Assembly (NCBI RefSeq): GCF_004364165.1
Contig: NZ_SOAY01000012.1
Coordinates: 186,001-250,000 of the forward strand
Length of the DNA: 64,000 nt
Direction of reading: 5' to 3'
Origin: Maribacter spongiicola
GTDB lineage: Bacteria > Bacteroidota > Bacteroidia > Flavobacteriales > Flavobacteriaceae
Shown: positions 1-8,910 of the stretch, piece after piece
How positions within the stretch are numbered: position 1 is the stretch's first letter
Layout: the number at the start of each line of letters is the position of its first letter
The notes under the pieces: generated by a model
The model's input: the letters and a program-made list of their open reading frames with translations, nothing else
What the model was told of the DNA's origin: nothing
The model's database searches: none
Made by a program: the position numbers and the translations under genes

Positions 1-4
1 CAGC

Positions 5-2134
5 TTGCCTTTTACCAATCCGGTATTGAAATTTCTATTGATACTGATTATTATTCTATTCACACCCATTCTACTAAATAAAATAAAAATACCTGCCTTG
101 CTCGGGTTAATAATTGCGGGTGCAGTAATTGGTCCGAACGGATTTAATTTAATGGAGCGCGATAGCGGAATCATACTTTCTGGTACTGCAGGGCTGCTCT
201 ACATAATGTTCCTCGCAGGATTAGAAATTGACCTAGCAGATTTTAAAAAGAACAGTAAAAAAAGTATCGTTTTTGGACTTTATACCTTCATTGTTCCCAT
301 GGCATTGGGCATGTTCGCAGGGCTTTATCTTCTAGAGTTTTCTATGGCCACTTCTGTACTTTTAGCGAGTATGTTCGCTTCGCATACCTTAATCGCATAT
401 CCGCTTATTAGTAAATTGGGGGTTGCCAAAAATAGGGCTGTGAATATTACTGTCGGTGGCACCTTAATTACCGATACGCTAGCGCTTTTGGTACTTGCCG
501 TTATTGTAGGTATGAATACGGGTGAAGTAAACCTCGCCTTTTGGGTGAAATTATCGGTGTCTGTTTTAATTTTCGGCGCAACCGTAATGTTGATTTTTCC
601 CATTATTGGCCGATGGTTTTTTAAGAAATTCGATGATAATATCTCACATTACATTTTTGTACTGATGATGGTATTTCTGGGTGCCTTCTTAGCTGAAATT
701 GCAGGTATTGAAGCTATAGTAGGAGCATTTTTAACGGGTTTGGCACTCAACAGACTTATTCCGCATACATCGCCCCTTATGAATAGAATTGAGTTTGTGG
801 GCAATGCTATTTTTATTCCTTTTTTTTTAATTGGCGTAGGTATGCTGGTCGATTACAGGGCGTTCTTTAAAGATTTTGAAACTATCAAAGTCGCTACCAT
901 TATGATTTTGATTGCCACCACAGCAAAATTTTTGGCAGCATGGCTTACCCAAAAAACATTTCACTTTTCGGTAGATGAACGTCGTTTGATATTTGGTCTA
1001 AGCAACGCCCAGGCCGCTGCTACCCTTGCGGCGGTTTTAATCGGTTATAATTTAATAATTGGCACTACGTCTGCCGGCGAACCTATTCGATTGCTGAACG
1101 AGAGTATTTTAAATGGGACCATTTTAATGATTCTTTTTACCTGCACCATTGCCTCTTTCGTAGCACAAAAAGGAGCTAAGAACATTGCGTTATTAGAGCA
1201 TTCTGAAACCGCTAGCGATGAAGAAGACTACTTAGAGAAAATATTGATTCCCATAAATAATAGCGACACCATCGATGACCTATTAAATTTGGGCATTACC
1301 GCAAAATCCCAACAAAACAAAGAAGGTCTCTTTGCCCTTAGTATCGTTGATGATTATGAAACGGGTAGCTCTGCCGAAAAACATGCGCGTAAAATTCTTG
1401 GGCATGCCGCCGTTACCGCTTCAGCTACCGATAATACCTTGCACCAGTTACTGCGTTACGATATTAATATTGTCAACGGTATTTCGAATGTTACCAAAGA
1501 GCATAAAATTACCGACCTTATATTAGGGCTGCATGTAAAGAGAAATCTTTCCGATTCTTTTCTGGGAAACTTGACCGAAGGTATTTTGTCGAGATGTAAC
1601 CCTACCACCCTAATCTACAAACCTACACAACCTTTTAGCACTTTAAAAAGACATGTGATTATTGTTCCCGAGCATGCCGAAATAGAAATAGGATTCCCAC
1701 TATGGCTAAAAAAACTTTGGAATATTGCACAAAATTCAAGCGCCAAGCTGGTTTTCTTTGCTTCCGAGGAAACTAAAACAGCCATCGATAGCCTGCAATT
1801 AAAACATCCGGTAGTATACGAATACCACCATTTTAAAAACTGGGCAGATTTTTTAGTGCTTAAAAATGAAATTCTAAAAGATGACAACCTAGTAATAGTT
1901 CTAAGTCGTAAAAATATGCCTTCCTACGATGCCAATATGAGTAACATACCAAACTACCTAAATACATACTTCAAAAAGAAGAGCTACCTTTTAATTTATC
2001 CTAAGCAAGCGGGCGTTAAAGATACATCCCCTATTAATTTGACCAACCCAACATTATTAGAGCCTTTTGATAAAATGGATGAAATAGGGCAAACGATATC
2101 GAATATCTTTAGAAAAAAGCAACCGAAAAAATAA
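5..2134 (+). CDS. CPA2-family cation:proton antiporter with C-terminal cytosolic domain
   Basis: An inner-membrane Na+(K+)/H+ exchanger of the CPA2/KefB type, which would exchange monovalent cations for protons. The first ~390 residues form a run of hydrophobic helices, opening with the family-typical pattern of a helix followed by KIKIPALLGLIIAGAVIGPNG. Residues ~410-705 are soluble and resemble the universal-stress-like tail that many Bacteroidota antiporters carry. The only in-frame start visible is TTG at position 5. The N-terminus aligns close to the usual family start, but the true start may lie just outside the window, so treat the 5' end as possibly incomplete. It converges on the response-regulator gene with a 7-bp gap. 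The family call is firm; the ion is not determined. Confidence 0.9.
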   Translation: MPFTNPVLKFLLILIIILFTPILLNKIKIPALLGLIIAGAVIGPNGFNLMERDSGIILSGTAGLLYIMFLAGLEIDLADFKKNSKKSIVFGLYTFIVPMALGMFAGLYLLEFSMATSVLLASMFASHTLIAYPLISKLGVAKNRAVNITVGGTLITDTLALLVLAVIVGMNTGEVNLAFWVKLSVSVLIFGATVMLIFPIIGRWFFKKFDDNISHYIFVLMMVFLGAFLAEIAGIEAIVGAFLTGLALNRLIPHTSPLMNRIEFVGNAIFIPFFLIGVGMLVDYRAFFKDFETIKVATIMILIATTAKFLAAWLTQKTFHFSVDERRLIFGLSNAQAAATLAAVLIGYNLIIGTTSAGEPIRLLNESILNGTILMILFTCTIASFVAQKGAKNIALLEHSETASDEEDYLEKILIPINNSDTIDDLLNLGITAKSQQNKEGLFALSIVDDYETGSSAEKHARKILGHAAVTASATDNTLHQLLRYDINIVNGISNVTKEHKITDLILGLHVKRNLSDSFLGNLTEGILSRCNPTTLIYKPTQPFSTLKRHVIIVPEHAEIEIGFPLWLKKLWNIAQNSSAKLVFFASEETKTAIDSLQLKHPVVYEYHHFKNWADFLVLKNEILKDDNLVIVLSRKNMPSYDANMSNIPNYLNTYFKKKSYLLIYPKQAGVKDTSPINLTNPTLLEPFDKMDEIGQTISNIFRKKQPKK

Positions 2135-2141
2135 GAAAATC

Positions 2142-2903
2142 CTAAGAGTTCATCCAACTTTTAAACTCCGTCGCTTTTGCCTTGCTCACCACAATACGCT
2201 CGCTACAAACGGGGTGTACATCTACCAACAACTTGCTATTGAAATGTAATTTTATGGTAACTATTGCTTCCCGACGGACTATAAACTGTCGGTTTGCCCT
2301 GAAGAAAACCGAAGGATCTAAGGCTTCTTCGATATCTTCTAACTTCACATCTAATACAAACGAACGTTCTTGCACGGTTACCGCTTTTACAACACCGGTA
2401 TCAATAAAAAAATAAGCGATATCGGCAGTTTTAACCGGTACTAATTGGTCGCCTACACTTACTAAAAAAGTCTTTTTAAAATTCTCTGCCTTACTTTGTA
2501 TTAGTTGTAGAAGGCTGTTCATTTGAACCTCATCGATACCTTTTTTAAGGTTTAATGCATTAAAACGATTTAAGGCATCTGATAATTCTTCTTTATCAAT
2601 CGGTTTTAATAAATAGTCAATGCTGTTCACCTTAAATGCTTTTAAGGCATATTGGTCATAAGCTGTAGTGAATATAATAGGAATGTTGATTTCGACCTGT
2701 TCAAAAATTTCGAACGAGATGCCATCTGCCAAATGTATATCCATAAACACCAAAACACCCTCATGCGGATTAGTAAAATAATCTACTGTAGCTTTTACAG
2801 TATCTAAAACCTGAATAACCTCAATATCTGCATTGATTCTCGTTAGTAAATACGAAAGGTTATCGCTTGCAGCAAGCTCGTCTTCAACAATAATTACTTT
2901 CAT
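2142..2903 (-). CDS. LytTR-family response regulator
   Basis: Cytosolic DNA-binding response regulator. The receiver domain covers ~1-115, with acidic residues E7/D8, phospho-acceptor D55 (in VLVFMDIHLADG), T79/T80 and K100. A LytTR DNA-binding domain covers ~140-250. LytTR proteins bind pairs of short direct repeats spaced about two helical turns apart. Its start overlaps the 3' end of the upstream sensor-kinase gene by 4 nt, so the two are translationally coupled and form a LytS/LytT-type pair. The regulated genes are not shown by the sequence. A possible LytTR-like repeat pair occurs at 17192-17224. Confidence 0.95.
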   Translation of the reverse strand: MKVIIVEDELAASDNLSYLLTRINADIEVIQVLDTVKATVDYFTNPHEGVLVFMDIHLADGISFEIFEQVEINIPIIFTTAYDQYALKAFKVNSIDYLLKPIDKEELSDALNRFNALNLKKGIDEVQMNSLLQLIQSKAENFKKTFLVSVGDQLVPVKTADIAYFFIDTGVVKAVTVQERSFVLDVKLEDIEEALDPSVFFRANRQFIVRREAIVTIKLHFNSKLLVDVHPVCSERIVVSKAKATEFKSWMNS

Positions 2904-3934
2904 GACAAGGTTTTTAAAGGTAATTCTACTTTAAATATATCATTATCGGTACTTACCAACACTTCTTTCTTCAGCAAAAGCAAATACCGCTTTTTGAGAT
3001 TATAGAGTCCCGTACCCAGACCTTCTGCCATCGTACTTCGTGTACGAATAGGATTTTCTACGATCAATGAACCTCCGCTAGAATATACCTTGACCGTTAA
3101 TGGGTTGGTCGATGATATTTCGTTATGTTTTACCGAGTTTTCTACTAATGATTGCAATGCCAATGGTGGTACCTCACAATCCATTAAACTGTCGTCGATA
3201 TTCACCTCTATTTGTATACGATCACGATATCGTGTCTGCATTAAAAAAGAATAGCTATCTAAAAATTTCAACTCGTCTTTTATCGGCACCAGATTTGTCT
3301 CGCCACTCTGTAAAATATAACGATACATATACGACAATTTATTTACGAACTGGGTCGCCTTGTCATTTTCACGTACTAGTGACGATAACGAATTTAGCGA
3401 ATTGAACAAAAAGTGGGGATCAATCTGGTTTTTTAAAGCCGATAATTCGTTCTCTAAATTTTGTTGCTTTAATTGCTCGTTCTCTATTCTACTTTCTTGC
3501 TTATCTGTACTTACGCGAAGTAACCTGGCAATAAAATAAAGTACGATTGAAAGATTAATAATCGTAAATCTAACAAAACCAGTCTCTCGGGGATCTAAAG
3601 GTCTACCGTTAAAAATAGGATACAGGGCATGTATTAAGTAGATTCCTATTAAAAGTAGTACAACATTCATTATAAAAATAACACTCAACTTTACAAAAGT
3701 GGTCCATTTGTAGGCATCAAAATCTATATTGGCATTTAATTGTAAAACGGAATAAGAAAAACAAATGAAGAAGATATAACGGTATAGAAAATCTGTAACC
3801 CAAGTAAATGAAAAATCTAAATTGCCCTCCATAATACCATTATATAAATAAATGGTTTTTGGCAATGATACCAGTATACCTAATAATAGGGCGGTTTTAA
3901 TAACCTCCCCTTGTTTCACCTTTGTTATGGCCAT
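2900..3934 (-). CDS. LytS-type sensor histidine kinase (His_kinase, PF06580)
   Basis: Membrane sensor kinase paired with the LytTR regulator it overlaps. The N-terminal ~140 residues hold about four transmembrane helices with no large extracytoplasmic domain. A short coiled coil (~143-170) leads to the phospho-acceptor motif NQIDPHFLFNSLNSL, with H174. A GHKL ATPase with N-box (SLVENSVKHN) and G-box (GLGTGLYNL) completes the protein. This architecture, with the His motif directly after a coiled coil, is typical of Bacteroidota LytS kinases. A good TAnnTTTG -7 element (TACATTTG, 3967-3960 on this strand) lies ~25 nt before the ATG. The signal sensed is unknown. Confidence 0.95.
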   Translation of the reverse strand: MAITKVKQGEVIKTALLLGILVSLPKTIYLYNGIMEGNLDFSFTWVTDFLYRYIFFICFSYSVLQLNANIDFDAYKWTTFVKLSVIFIMNVVLLLIGIYLIHALYPIFNGRPLDPRETGFVRFTIINLSIVLYFIARLLRVSTDKQESRIENEQLKQQNLENELSALKNQIDPHFLFNSLNSLSSLVRENDKATQFVNKLSYMYRYILQSGETNLVPIKDELKFLDSYSFLMQTRYRDRIQIEVNIDDSLMDCEVPPLALQSLVENSVKHNEISSTNPLTVKVYSSGGSLIVENPIRTRSTMAEGLGTGLYNLKKRYLLLLKKEVLVSTDNDIFKVELPLKTLS

Positions 3935-3959
3935 AAGACTACTTTAGAATGGTACTTCT

Positions 3960-3967
3960 CAAATGTA
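3960..3967 (-). promoter_or_regulatory. -7 element of the LytS/LytT operon
   Basis: On the minus strand this reads TACATTTG, an exact match to the Bacteroidota -7 consensus TAnnTTTG. It would start transcription ~20 nt before the kinase ATG. No clear TTG -33 element is seen. Confidence 0.55.
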
Positions 3968-4053
3968 CCTAATAAAACTTTTATATCTAAAACACGTAAA
4001 AGCAGGTCTTCACCGAAGCGAAGACCAACTTTAATTTAAACTACACAAACTTC

Positions 4054-4437
4054 TTAAAGTGCATAGGCATCAAAATCTGATGGTAAATATGCCGCTGTAT
4101 CAAAACCTAAATCAACTTCTTGTTCACTCTCAAATATTTTAAAATCTTTCTCGGTCAATTCTGCACTTGCATACGCATCAAATACTATTGGTAAGTATTC
4201 AAAGGCATCAAAACCTAAGTTTACTTCTTCATCAATTTCTACTACCCTAATATCGTTTGGGTTTAATTTATCGTTCTCTAAAGACGTTTGTAATTGCGCT
4301 TCTAAATCAATAATGCAATCATCAAAAAGAGCGGCAATTTCAGCTTTCTCAGTTGCTTTATGTTTTTGTACTCCTTTAAAGGAAATAAATGTAACGGCTA
4401 AAATTGCTACTGCAACTATTACTCTAATATTCTTCAT
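4054..4437 (-). CDS. Small exported protein with duplicated LGFD-YLP-FDAYA motif
   Basis: I do not recognise a named family. The 127-residue protein starts with a short basic/hydrophobic segment (MKNIRVIVAVAILAVTFISF) that is either a signal peptide or an anchor. A charged helical region follows. The C-terminal half contains two copies of an acidic ~40-residue unit, each with E-V-(N/D)-LGFD-x(3)-YLP-x(2)-FDAYA; the second copy ends the protein. It stands alone between the two-component genes and the GH113-like gene. A TATATTTG -7 element lies ~40 nt upstream. The repeats suggest a binding or structural role, but no function can be assigned. The coding call rests on its promoter, signal sequence and internal repeat. 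Confidence 0.75.
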   Translation of the reverse strand: MKNIRVIVAVAILAVTFISFKGVQKHKATEKAEIAALFDDCIIDLEAQLQTSLENDKLNPNDIRVVEIDEEVNLGFDAFEYLPIVFDAYASAELTEKDFKIFESEQEVDLGFDTAAYLPSDFDAYAL

Positions 4438-4477
4438 TGTATATGTTTTTAAGTTTTTAGAATTGTTTTCTATACTC

Positions 4478-4485
4478 CAAATATA
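4478..4485 (-). promoter_or_regulatory. -7 element of the LGFD-repeat protein gene
   Basis: The minus-strand sequence TATATTTG matches TAnnTTTG exactly. The predicted leader is ~34 nt before the ATG at 4437. No convincing -33 element is present. Confidence 0.5.
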
Positions 4486-4676
4486 TTGCAGAATATTGCT
4501 GATAGATGGTATTAGTGACCCAACCGACTATTTTGACATCTAAAACAGCCTTAGCCCGTTATGAATTTTTTTTGTTAGATAAAAAGATGGAGTAAAAATT
4601 GAATATCAATAAGTTACACGTATTTACAGCACTACCTTAAACCGATAAATATCATATATATTTTTTAGAATACCGA

Positions 4677-7010
4677 CTACTTTGTAAACCATTCGCGTAC
4701 TGTTTCTTCCGCCAATTTATTATTAGGTGTAAAGGCACTGTTGTGCTCGCCACGGTATTCGATGAAGCTCGGAAACTTCCACCACAATATACCCCGGCAC
4801 CAAGGTTCGTCTTGTATACCCTTAAAGATAATTTCGTAGGCTCTGCGTTGTGCTTCTTCATTTATGGTATCGTCTGCCTCTGCATGCGGATTCTTCCACG
4901 GGGTATCTACACTTCTAAATCCTATTTCTGTAAATACGATCGGTTTTTTAAAACGGTCGTAAACTTTTTTAATCTTGGTCTTTATAGTATCGAACTGAAG
5001 ACTCATCTCTTCATTCGTTGGATTGTCCTTTTTACTTAACGGATAATAGGAATTTAAGCCAATGAAATCTAAATCGTTCCAGAACTCTATTTCCTCAAAT
5101 TCTGCTCCCCAATTGGCAGCATAGGTCAGTTGACCAGAATACAGCGCCCTTGTTTTTTTTATCATTGCACGCCAAGCGTCGGGCTGCGATAGGGTTGCCT
5201 TTGTAAATTCGACACCAATGCACAACGCATCCATTTCATGAATTTCAGCCAAGAAAGCATAGTGGCGTATCCATCGGTAATAGTAATCATGAAACTTGTG
5301 CCATTGCGCATCTGTAGGCATATCTATACCACCTGGCCAGCTGCCACCTACATATATTTGAGGTTTCAATAGCGTATACATGCCCATGTCGCTTGCCGTC
5401 GCAACTGCATGTACTATGGCGTCGTCATTTTCACTACCTGCATTATCGCTAAAATGTAGCGGTGTTGGCGTATTTATATCGTTAATACCAGTATATGGTA
5501 CAATTGCCATGGCGTTACTGCCCATATTCTTTTGCTTTAACAGCGATTCTGTTGCCTTTTTAGAACCATACCCATTATATATACTGTAGCCTTCATGTGC
5601 AAAATTGAAACCTTTGAGATAGGGTAATTTTTTAGATTCTGTTTTTTTCTTCGGATGTTCTTTTGGCAATACCTTTAAATAATTCTGCCACTTTACTTCT
5701 AAACTTTTAATTTCACGCTCAGAGAGTGATGCATTTTTGTAGCGTTTTAAGTAGGTATCTTTTCCCCAAGTTTTTATTAGAAAATCGGTAAATGCACCTG
5801 CCATACAATCTCTAATAAGTGATGACTCCATCTCCATAAAAGTATTGTCTAATAGCTCGGCTACCGTAAATGTATTCTCAGATTCTACCAACCTTGCCGA
5901 CCAATATTTATAACCTTTCATTTGCCAGGTATCTGTGAAATAAATTGGCAATCCTGATGTAATTATATTCTTATCACTCTCACCAATAAGATTGTGGAGC
6001 AATAAAGCATTATCTCTACCGATATTATTATTTTCATAAATTTTATTGACGATAGTATGTACAGCGTTTGTAACCGTATCGAAAGTTGAATGATCGGTAT
6101 TGCCCGTTATTAAACCTTTTTCTTCTGTACAGGTATAAAAATTATATGTGATTTTAGGCACATTATCTTTGCCTACAAAATCAAAAACCTTAACCCTAGA
6201 AGCATTTACCTCACTCTGTTTTTCTGACACCTTTGATGTTAGAATTGCATTTTGATGATTTATAAACCGGTACTCATCGGCATCTAAAACTACTTTAGTG
6301 CCTGTTGAGAAATTGAAGTATTTGGACCCCTCAATACCCCAATTGGCATTGAAATCGCCCATAACCATTCGCTCTTTATCTTCGTAAACTTCGTACTCTA
6401 GATTCTGGCGGTAAAAAGACTGCCCCTCTTCTAAAACTTTTTTTGCAAAAAAGTTAAACACCTGTTCTGCATCAGTACCCGTTAAAAAACTGAGCGGTAT
6501 TTTGGAATTTACGGGACTTGGATAAAAACTCACCCCTAATACTGAATTGTTATTTTGAACTTCTTTAGTCCCGATGCCAATAGAAGTTTTCGAGACCTGA
6601 AAAGGAGTATCGGCTATGTACTTTTTAATCAACCTATTTTCATCAACAGCGCCCACTAAATACACAATATTGTTTTTCAATGATTCTTCGCTGACCTCAT
6701 CTACATTTTGATAGTTCACCTTTACACTTCGCCAAGATTTGCTTACTTCTAATACCGATAGATCATGAAGAATATCTTTATACTGCTGTTGTAAGACGGT
6801 ATCTTTTACACCGTAAACAACTAGAATTTCTCGTTTATCAAAGAAGCTTCTGCGTAATTCTCTACGGGTAACAACAGAATCTAAAGTTTCAGAAATTATC
6901 TCATTTTCTGCCGTAGGTAAGTATTGCACACCGGCAAAACCGACGATACCTACTACAACAAATAAGGCAACTAGCAGATATTTCTTTTTCATAAACCCAA
7001 TTATCTTCAA
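4677..7010 (-). CDS. GH113-like glycoside hydrolase with unusual N-terminal half
   Basis: A 777-residue exported or membrane-anchored protein with an N-terminal hydrophobic segment at ~9-28 (a second possible Met is residue 7). Residues ~465-777 form a TIM-barrel like GH113 (beta-mannanase/mannosidase-type) enzymes. The expected acid/base Glu is E601 in IGVEF and the nucleophile Glu is E695 in IVFTEIGF; other barrel-end motifs include YAANWG and GLNSYYPL. Residues ~40-450 are not normally part of GH113. The segment ~335-425 (SGLPIYFTDTW, then an FTDFLIKTWG helix) resembles the second half of a gluzincin/peptidase-MA fold, but no HExxH is present. The substrate is unknown. The gene stands alone, divergent from the DUF2807 gene. 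Confidence 0.8.
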   Translation of the reverse strand: MKIIGFMKKKYLLVALFVVVGIVGFAGVQYLPTAENEIISETLDSVVTRRELRRSFFDKREILVVYGVKDTVLQQQYKDILHDLSVLEVSKSWRSVKVNYQNVDEVSEESLKNNIVYLVGAVDENRLIKKYIADTPFQVSKTSIGIGTKEVQNNNSVLGVSFYPSPVNSKIPLSFLTGTDAEQVFNFFAKKVLEEGQSFYRQNLEYEVYEDKERMVMGDFNANWGIEGSKYFNFSTGTKVVLDADEYRFINHQNAILTSKVSEKQSEVNASRVKVFDFVGKDNVPKITYNFYTCTEEKGLITGNTDHSTFDTVTNAVHTIVNKIYENNNIGRDNALLLHNLIGESDKNIITSGLPIYFTDTWQMKGYKYWSARLVESENTFTVAELLDNTFMEMESSLIRDCMAGAFTDFLIKTWGKDTYLKRYKNASLSEREIKSLEVKWQNYLKVLPKEHPKKKTESKKLPYLKGFNFAHEGYSIYNGYGSKKATESLLKQKNMGSNAMAIVPYTGINDINTPTPLHFSDNAGSENDDAIVHAVATASDMGMYTLLKPQIYVGGSWPGGIDMPTDAQWHKFHDYYYRWIRHYAFLAEIHEMDALCIGVEFTKATLSQPDAWRAMIKKTRALYSGQLTYAANWGAEFEEIEFWNDLDFIGLNSYYPLSKKDNPTNEEMSLQFDTIKTKIKKVYDRFKKPIVFTEIGFRSVDTPWKNPHAEADDTINEEAQRRAYEIIFKGIQDEPWCRGILWWKFPSFIEYRGEHNSAFTPNNKLAEETVREWFTK

Positions 7011-7311
7011 AGACTTGTTTAAGATAACAAAACTGCAAACCCTAAATCTACTTATGGCGTTATTTAACTTTTAAAAAGGGGGTTTGTGTGGTAGCGTATA
7101 CCAAAACTATTATCGATACCTACCCACCGGCAGGCACTTTTAAAATCGGCTATACTTCTTTCAAAAAGCACTCCGCACTGACATTGTGTTTTGCTTGCAC
7201 CTATCTATTTTCAAAGTTAAATAATATATCACAAGTAAAAACCAAAACTGCACTTTTGTGATACAAACCCATTTGTACCTTAACTTTGTAGTACCTAATA
7301 GCCAACACTAC
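7011..7311. other. Divergent intergenic region (301 bp)
   Basis: It separates the GH113-like gene (minus) from the DUF2807 gene (plus). I see a plus-strand promoter near its right end (7255-7288). The rest shows no ORF, RNA gene or repeat that I can support. Confidence 0.6.
7255..7288 (+). promoter_or_regulatory. Promoter of the DUF2807 gene
   Basis: TTTG at 7255-7258 and TAACTTTG at 7281-7288, separated by 22 nt, form a near-consensus Bacteroidota promoter (-33 TTTG, -7 TAnnTTTG). It places the transcription start ~7295. That excludes the upstream GTG at 7258 and supports the ATG at 7312. Confidence 0.65.
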
Positions 7312-7992
7312 ATGAAATCTATTCTTCTATTTGCTTTAATTTTCTATTCTACTTTAAGCAGTTTTGCTCAAAACAACACTACTATACCTTTAGCTAAATT
7401 TTCAGAACTTAGAGTGTACGATAGAATCAGTGTTACCCTAGTAAAAGGTGATGAGAACAAAATTGAAATTTTGGCGGTTGATAAAAAAGATTTAAGTATC
7501 ACTGAAAATGATGGGCGATTACGTCTAAAAATGTGCTCTGGAGAATCTGTTTTAAACACTATCTTACATCTAAAACTATACTATACCGAAGCTTTGACCG
7601 TTATCGACGCCAATAAAAATTCTAGAATTATCTCCACAAATTTGGTTAAAGGCAACACCTTAACTATTGATGCTCAAGATGCAAGTACCATTACCCTAAA
7701 TATTGCGTACAACGACATTACCGCTAAATGTTTGAGCGGTAGTGAAATTAAACTTTCTGGCTCTACTACAGATCAAGATGTAACTATTAACACTGGTGGC
7801 AAATTATTGAATAAAGGTCTGAAATCGAAAAACAGTACCGTAATTGTATTATCTGGTGGAAGTGCCGAGGTATATGCGAGCGAGTCGGTCGTGGCAAAGG
7901 TAAAAGCTGGCGGATTTATTACCGTATACGGTAACCCAAAATCGGTAGATAAGGATGATACTTTTGGTGGTAAAATTGCAATACCGGAATAA
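7312..7992 (+). CDS. Exported DUF2807 (head GIN domain) protein
   Basis: A 226-residue secreted protein with a clean signal peptide (MKSILLFALIFYSTLSSFAQ). A beta-rich DUF2807/GIN domain of repetitive right-handed-helix type follows. Characteristic alternating stretches include the pattern ITLNIAYNDITAKCLSGSEIKLSG. Such proteins are common in Bacteroidota envelopes; their biochemical role is not established. I chose the ATG at 7312 instead of the upstream GTG (7258) because the signal peptide begins there and a promoter -7 box sits between the two. It ends one base before the stop of the convergent CPXCG gene, so the two mRNAs must overlap or share termination sequence. Confidence 0.85.
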   Translation: MKSILLFALIFYSTLSSFAQNNTTIPLAKFSELRVYDRISVTLVKGDENKIEILAVDKKDLSITENDGRLRLKMCSGESVLNTILHLKLYYTEALTVIDANKNSRIISTNLVKGNTLTIDAQDASTITLNIAYNDITAKCLSGSEIKLSGSTTDQDVTINTGGKLLNKGLKSKNSTVIVLSGGSAEVYASESVVAKVKAGGFITVYGNPKSVDKDDTFGGKIAIPE

Positions 7993-8175
7993 CTACTGTT
8001 CTATACTCTGAACATCGAAACCAATCAGTTCATTATCTTGAAACTGTGGTGTAACTTCTATAGGGTTACAACACACTTCGCAATCTTCTACATAGGTCTG
8101 TTGTGAAACGGAAGGATCAAGAAGCATAGACACTTCTTCCCAGCAATACGGACATTGAAAATAATGCTCGAACAT
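7993..8175 (-). CDS. CPXCG-motif cysteine-rich small protein
   Basis: A 60-residue cytosolic protein with two cysteine pairs, CPYC (C8/C11) and CEVC (C32/C35, plus C36), matching the CPXCG family. It probably binds one zinc ion in a zinc-ribbon fold. The tail is acidic and has the family-typical 'NPIEV' stretch after the second pair. It follows the 222-residue membrane-protein gene by only 9 nt and is probably co-transcribed with it. Its 3' end directly abuts the DUF2807 gene. No specific partner is known; function unassigned. Confidence 0.85.
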   Translation of the reverse strand: MFEHYFQCPYCWEEVSMLLDPSVSQQTYVEDCEVCCNPIEVTPQFQDNELIGFDVQSIEQ

Positions 8176-8184
8176 GACTGTAAT

Positions 8185-8853
8185 TTATGATTTTAATTCT
8201 TTTGCAAGCTCTTTTAAGGTTAGGCTCTGTATTAAATTACCGCCATTAGAAGTAAAAATAGTATCGTGACCCAATTTTAAGGAAAGTATATCTTCATCAG
8301 TATCTAAATGAATGTCTGAAGGATTTACCTTGATCTCCTCTAGCTTTACATCAAAACGCTTTTTTAAGGTTACCAATCCGTTCAGCTTACTTAATTCGAA
8401 TCCGTAAAAATCAAACAATCGTTGTAATCCGCTGAAAAAGCTAATCCCTATAAAAACTAAACTTGCCATGGCAAACTTATATGCCAATGTAAATACATCT
8501 AGCTCATCACCGTTTATAAACGTATAAACTAAGTTTATACAGCCATATATACCTAATAGAAATACCATTAAACCAACGATAACAGCAAGTACATCGGTAA
8601 GCAATGCCTTCTGTGTTCTAGTAACCACTAATCCATCAGCCGTTTTATTTGCTTGGAATCCGAAATCTTTTAAATACTCAAGATTGTTGATTTGAGCTAA
8701 TTTATTGGCAATAGTCGCTTCTAAACCACTTAAATCTACAACAACAGCACGTTTCTCAAGTTCGTCTTGTAAACTTAACTGCGCCTCAAAAGTGAGTAAT
8801 GAATGTTGATCCAGAACCTCTATAAGCTCGCTATTTGTTTTATCGCTATACAT
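8185..8853 (-). CDS. Small two-helix membrane protein of unknown function
   Basis: I do not recognise a named family. The 222-residue protein has a soluble, helix-rich N-terminus (~1-80, opening TNSELIEVLDQHSLLTFEAQLSLQDEL). Two transmembrane segments at ~86-112 and ~122-142 follow, then a cytosolic C-terminal domain with beta-like alternation. The N-terminal region resembles the short DUF-type segments found in other Bacteroidota proteins that begin 'eLi.il.....y.pea'. It lies 9 nt upstream of the CPXCG gene in the same direction, suggesting a two-gene operon. No function is proposed. Confidence 0.75.
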   Translation of the reverse strand: MYSDKTNSELIEVLDQHSLLTFEAQLSLQDELEKRAVVVDLSGLEATIANKLAQINNLEYLKDFGFQANKTADGLVVTRTQKALLTDVLAVIVGLMVFLLGIYGCINLVYTFINGDELDVFTLAYKFAMASLVFIGISFFSGLQRLFDFYGFELSKLNGLVTLKKRFDVKLEEIKVNPSDIHLDTDEDILSLKLGHDTIFTSNGGNLIQSLTLKELAKELKS

Positions 8854-8910
8854 GTTATTCTATAATTAATTTACCCGCCTATCGAGATTAAAAACTACAA
8901 GACTTATTTC

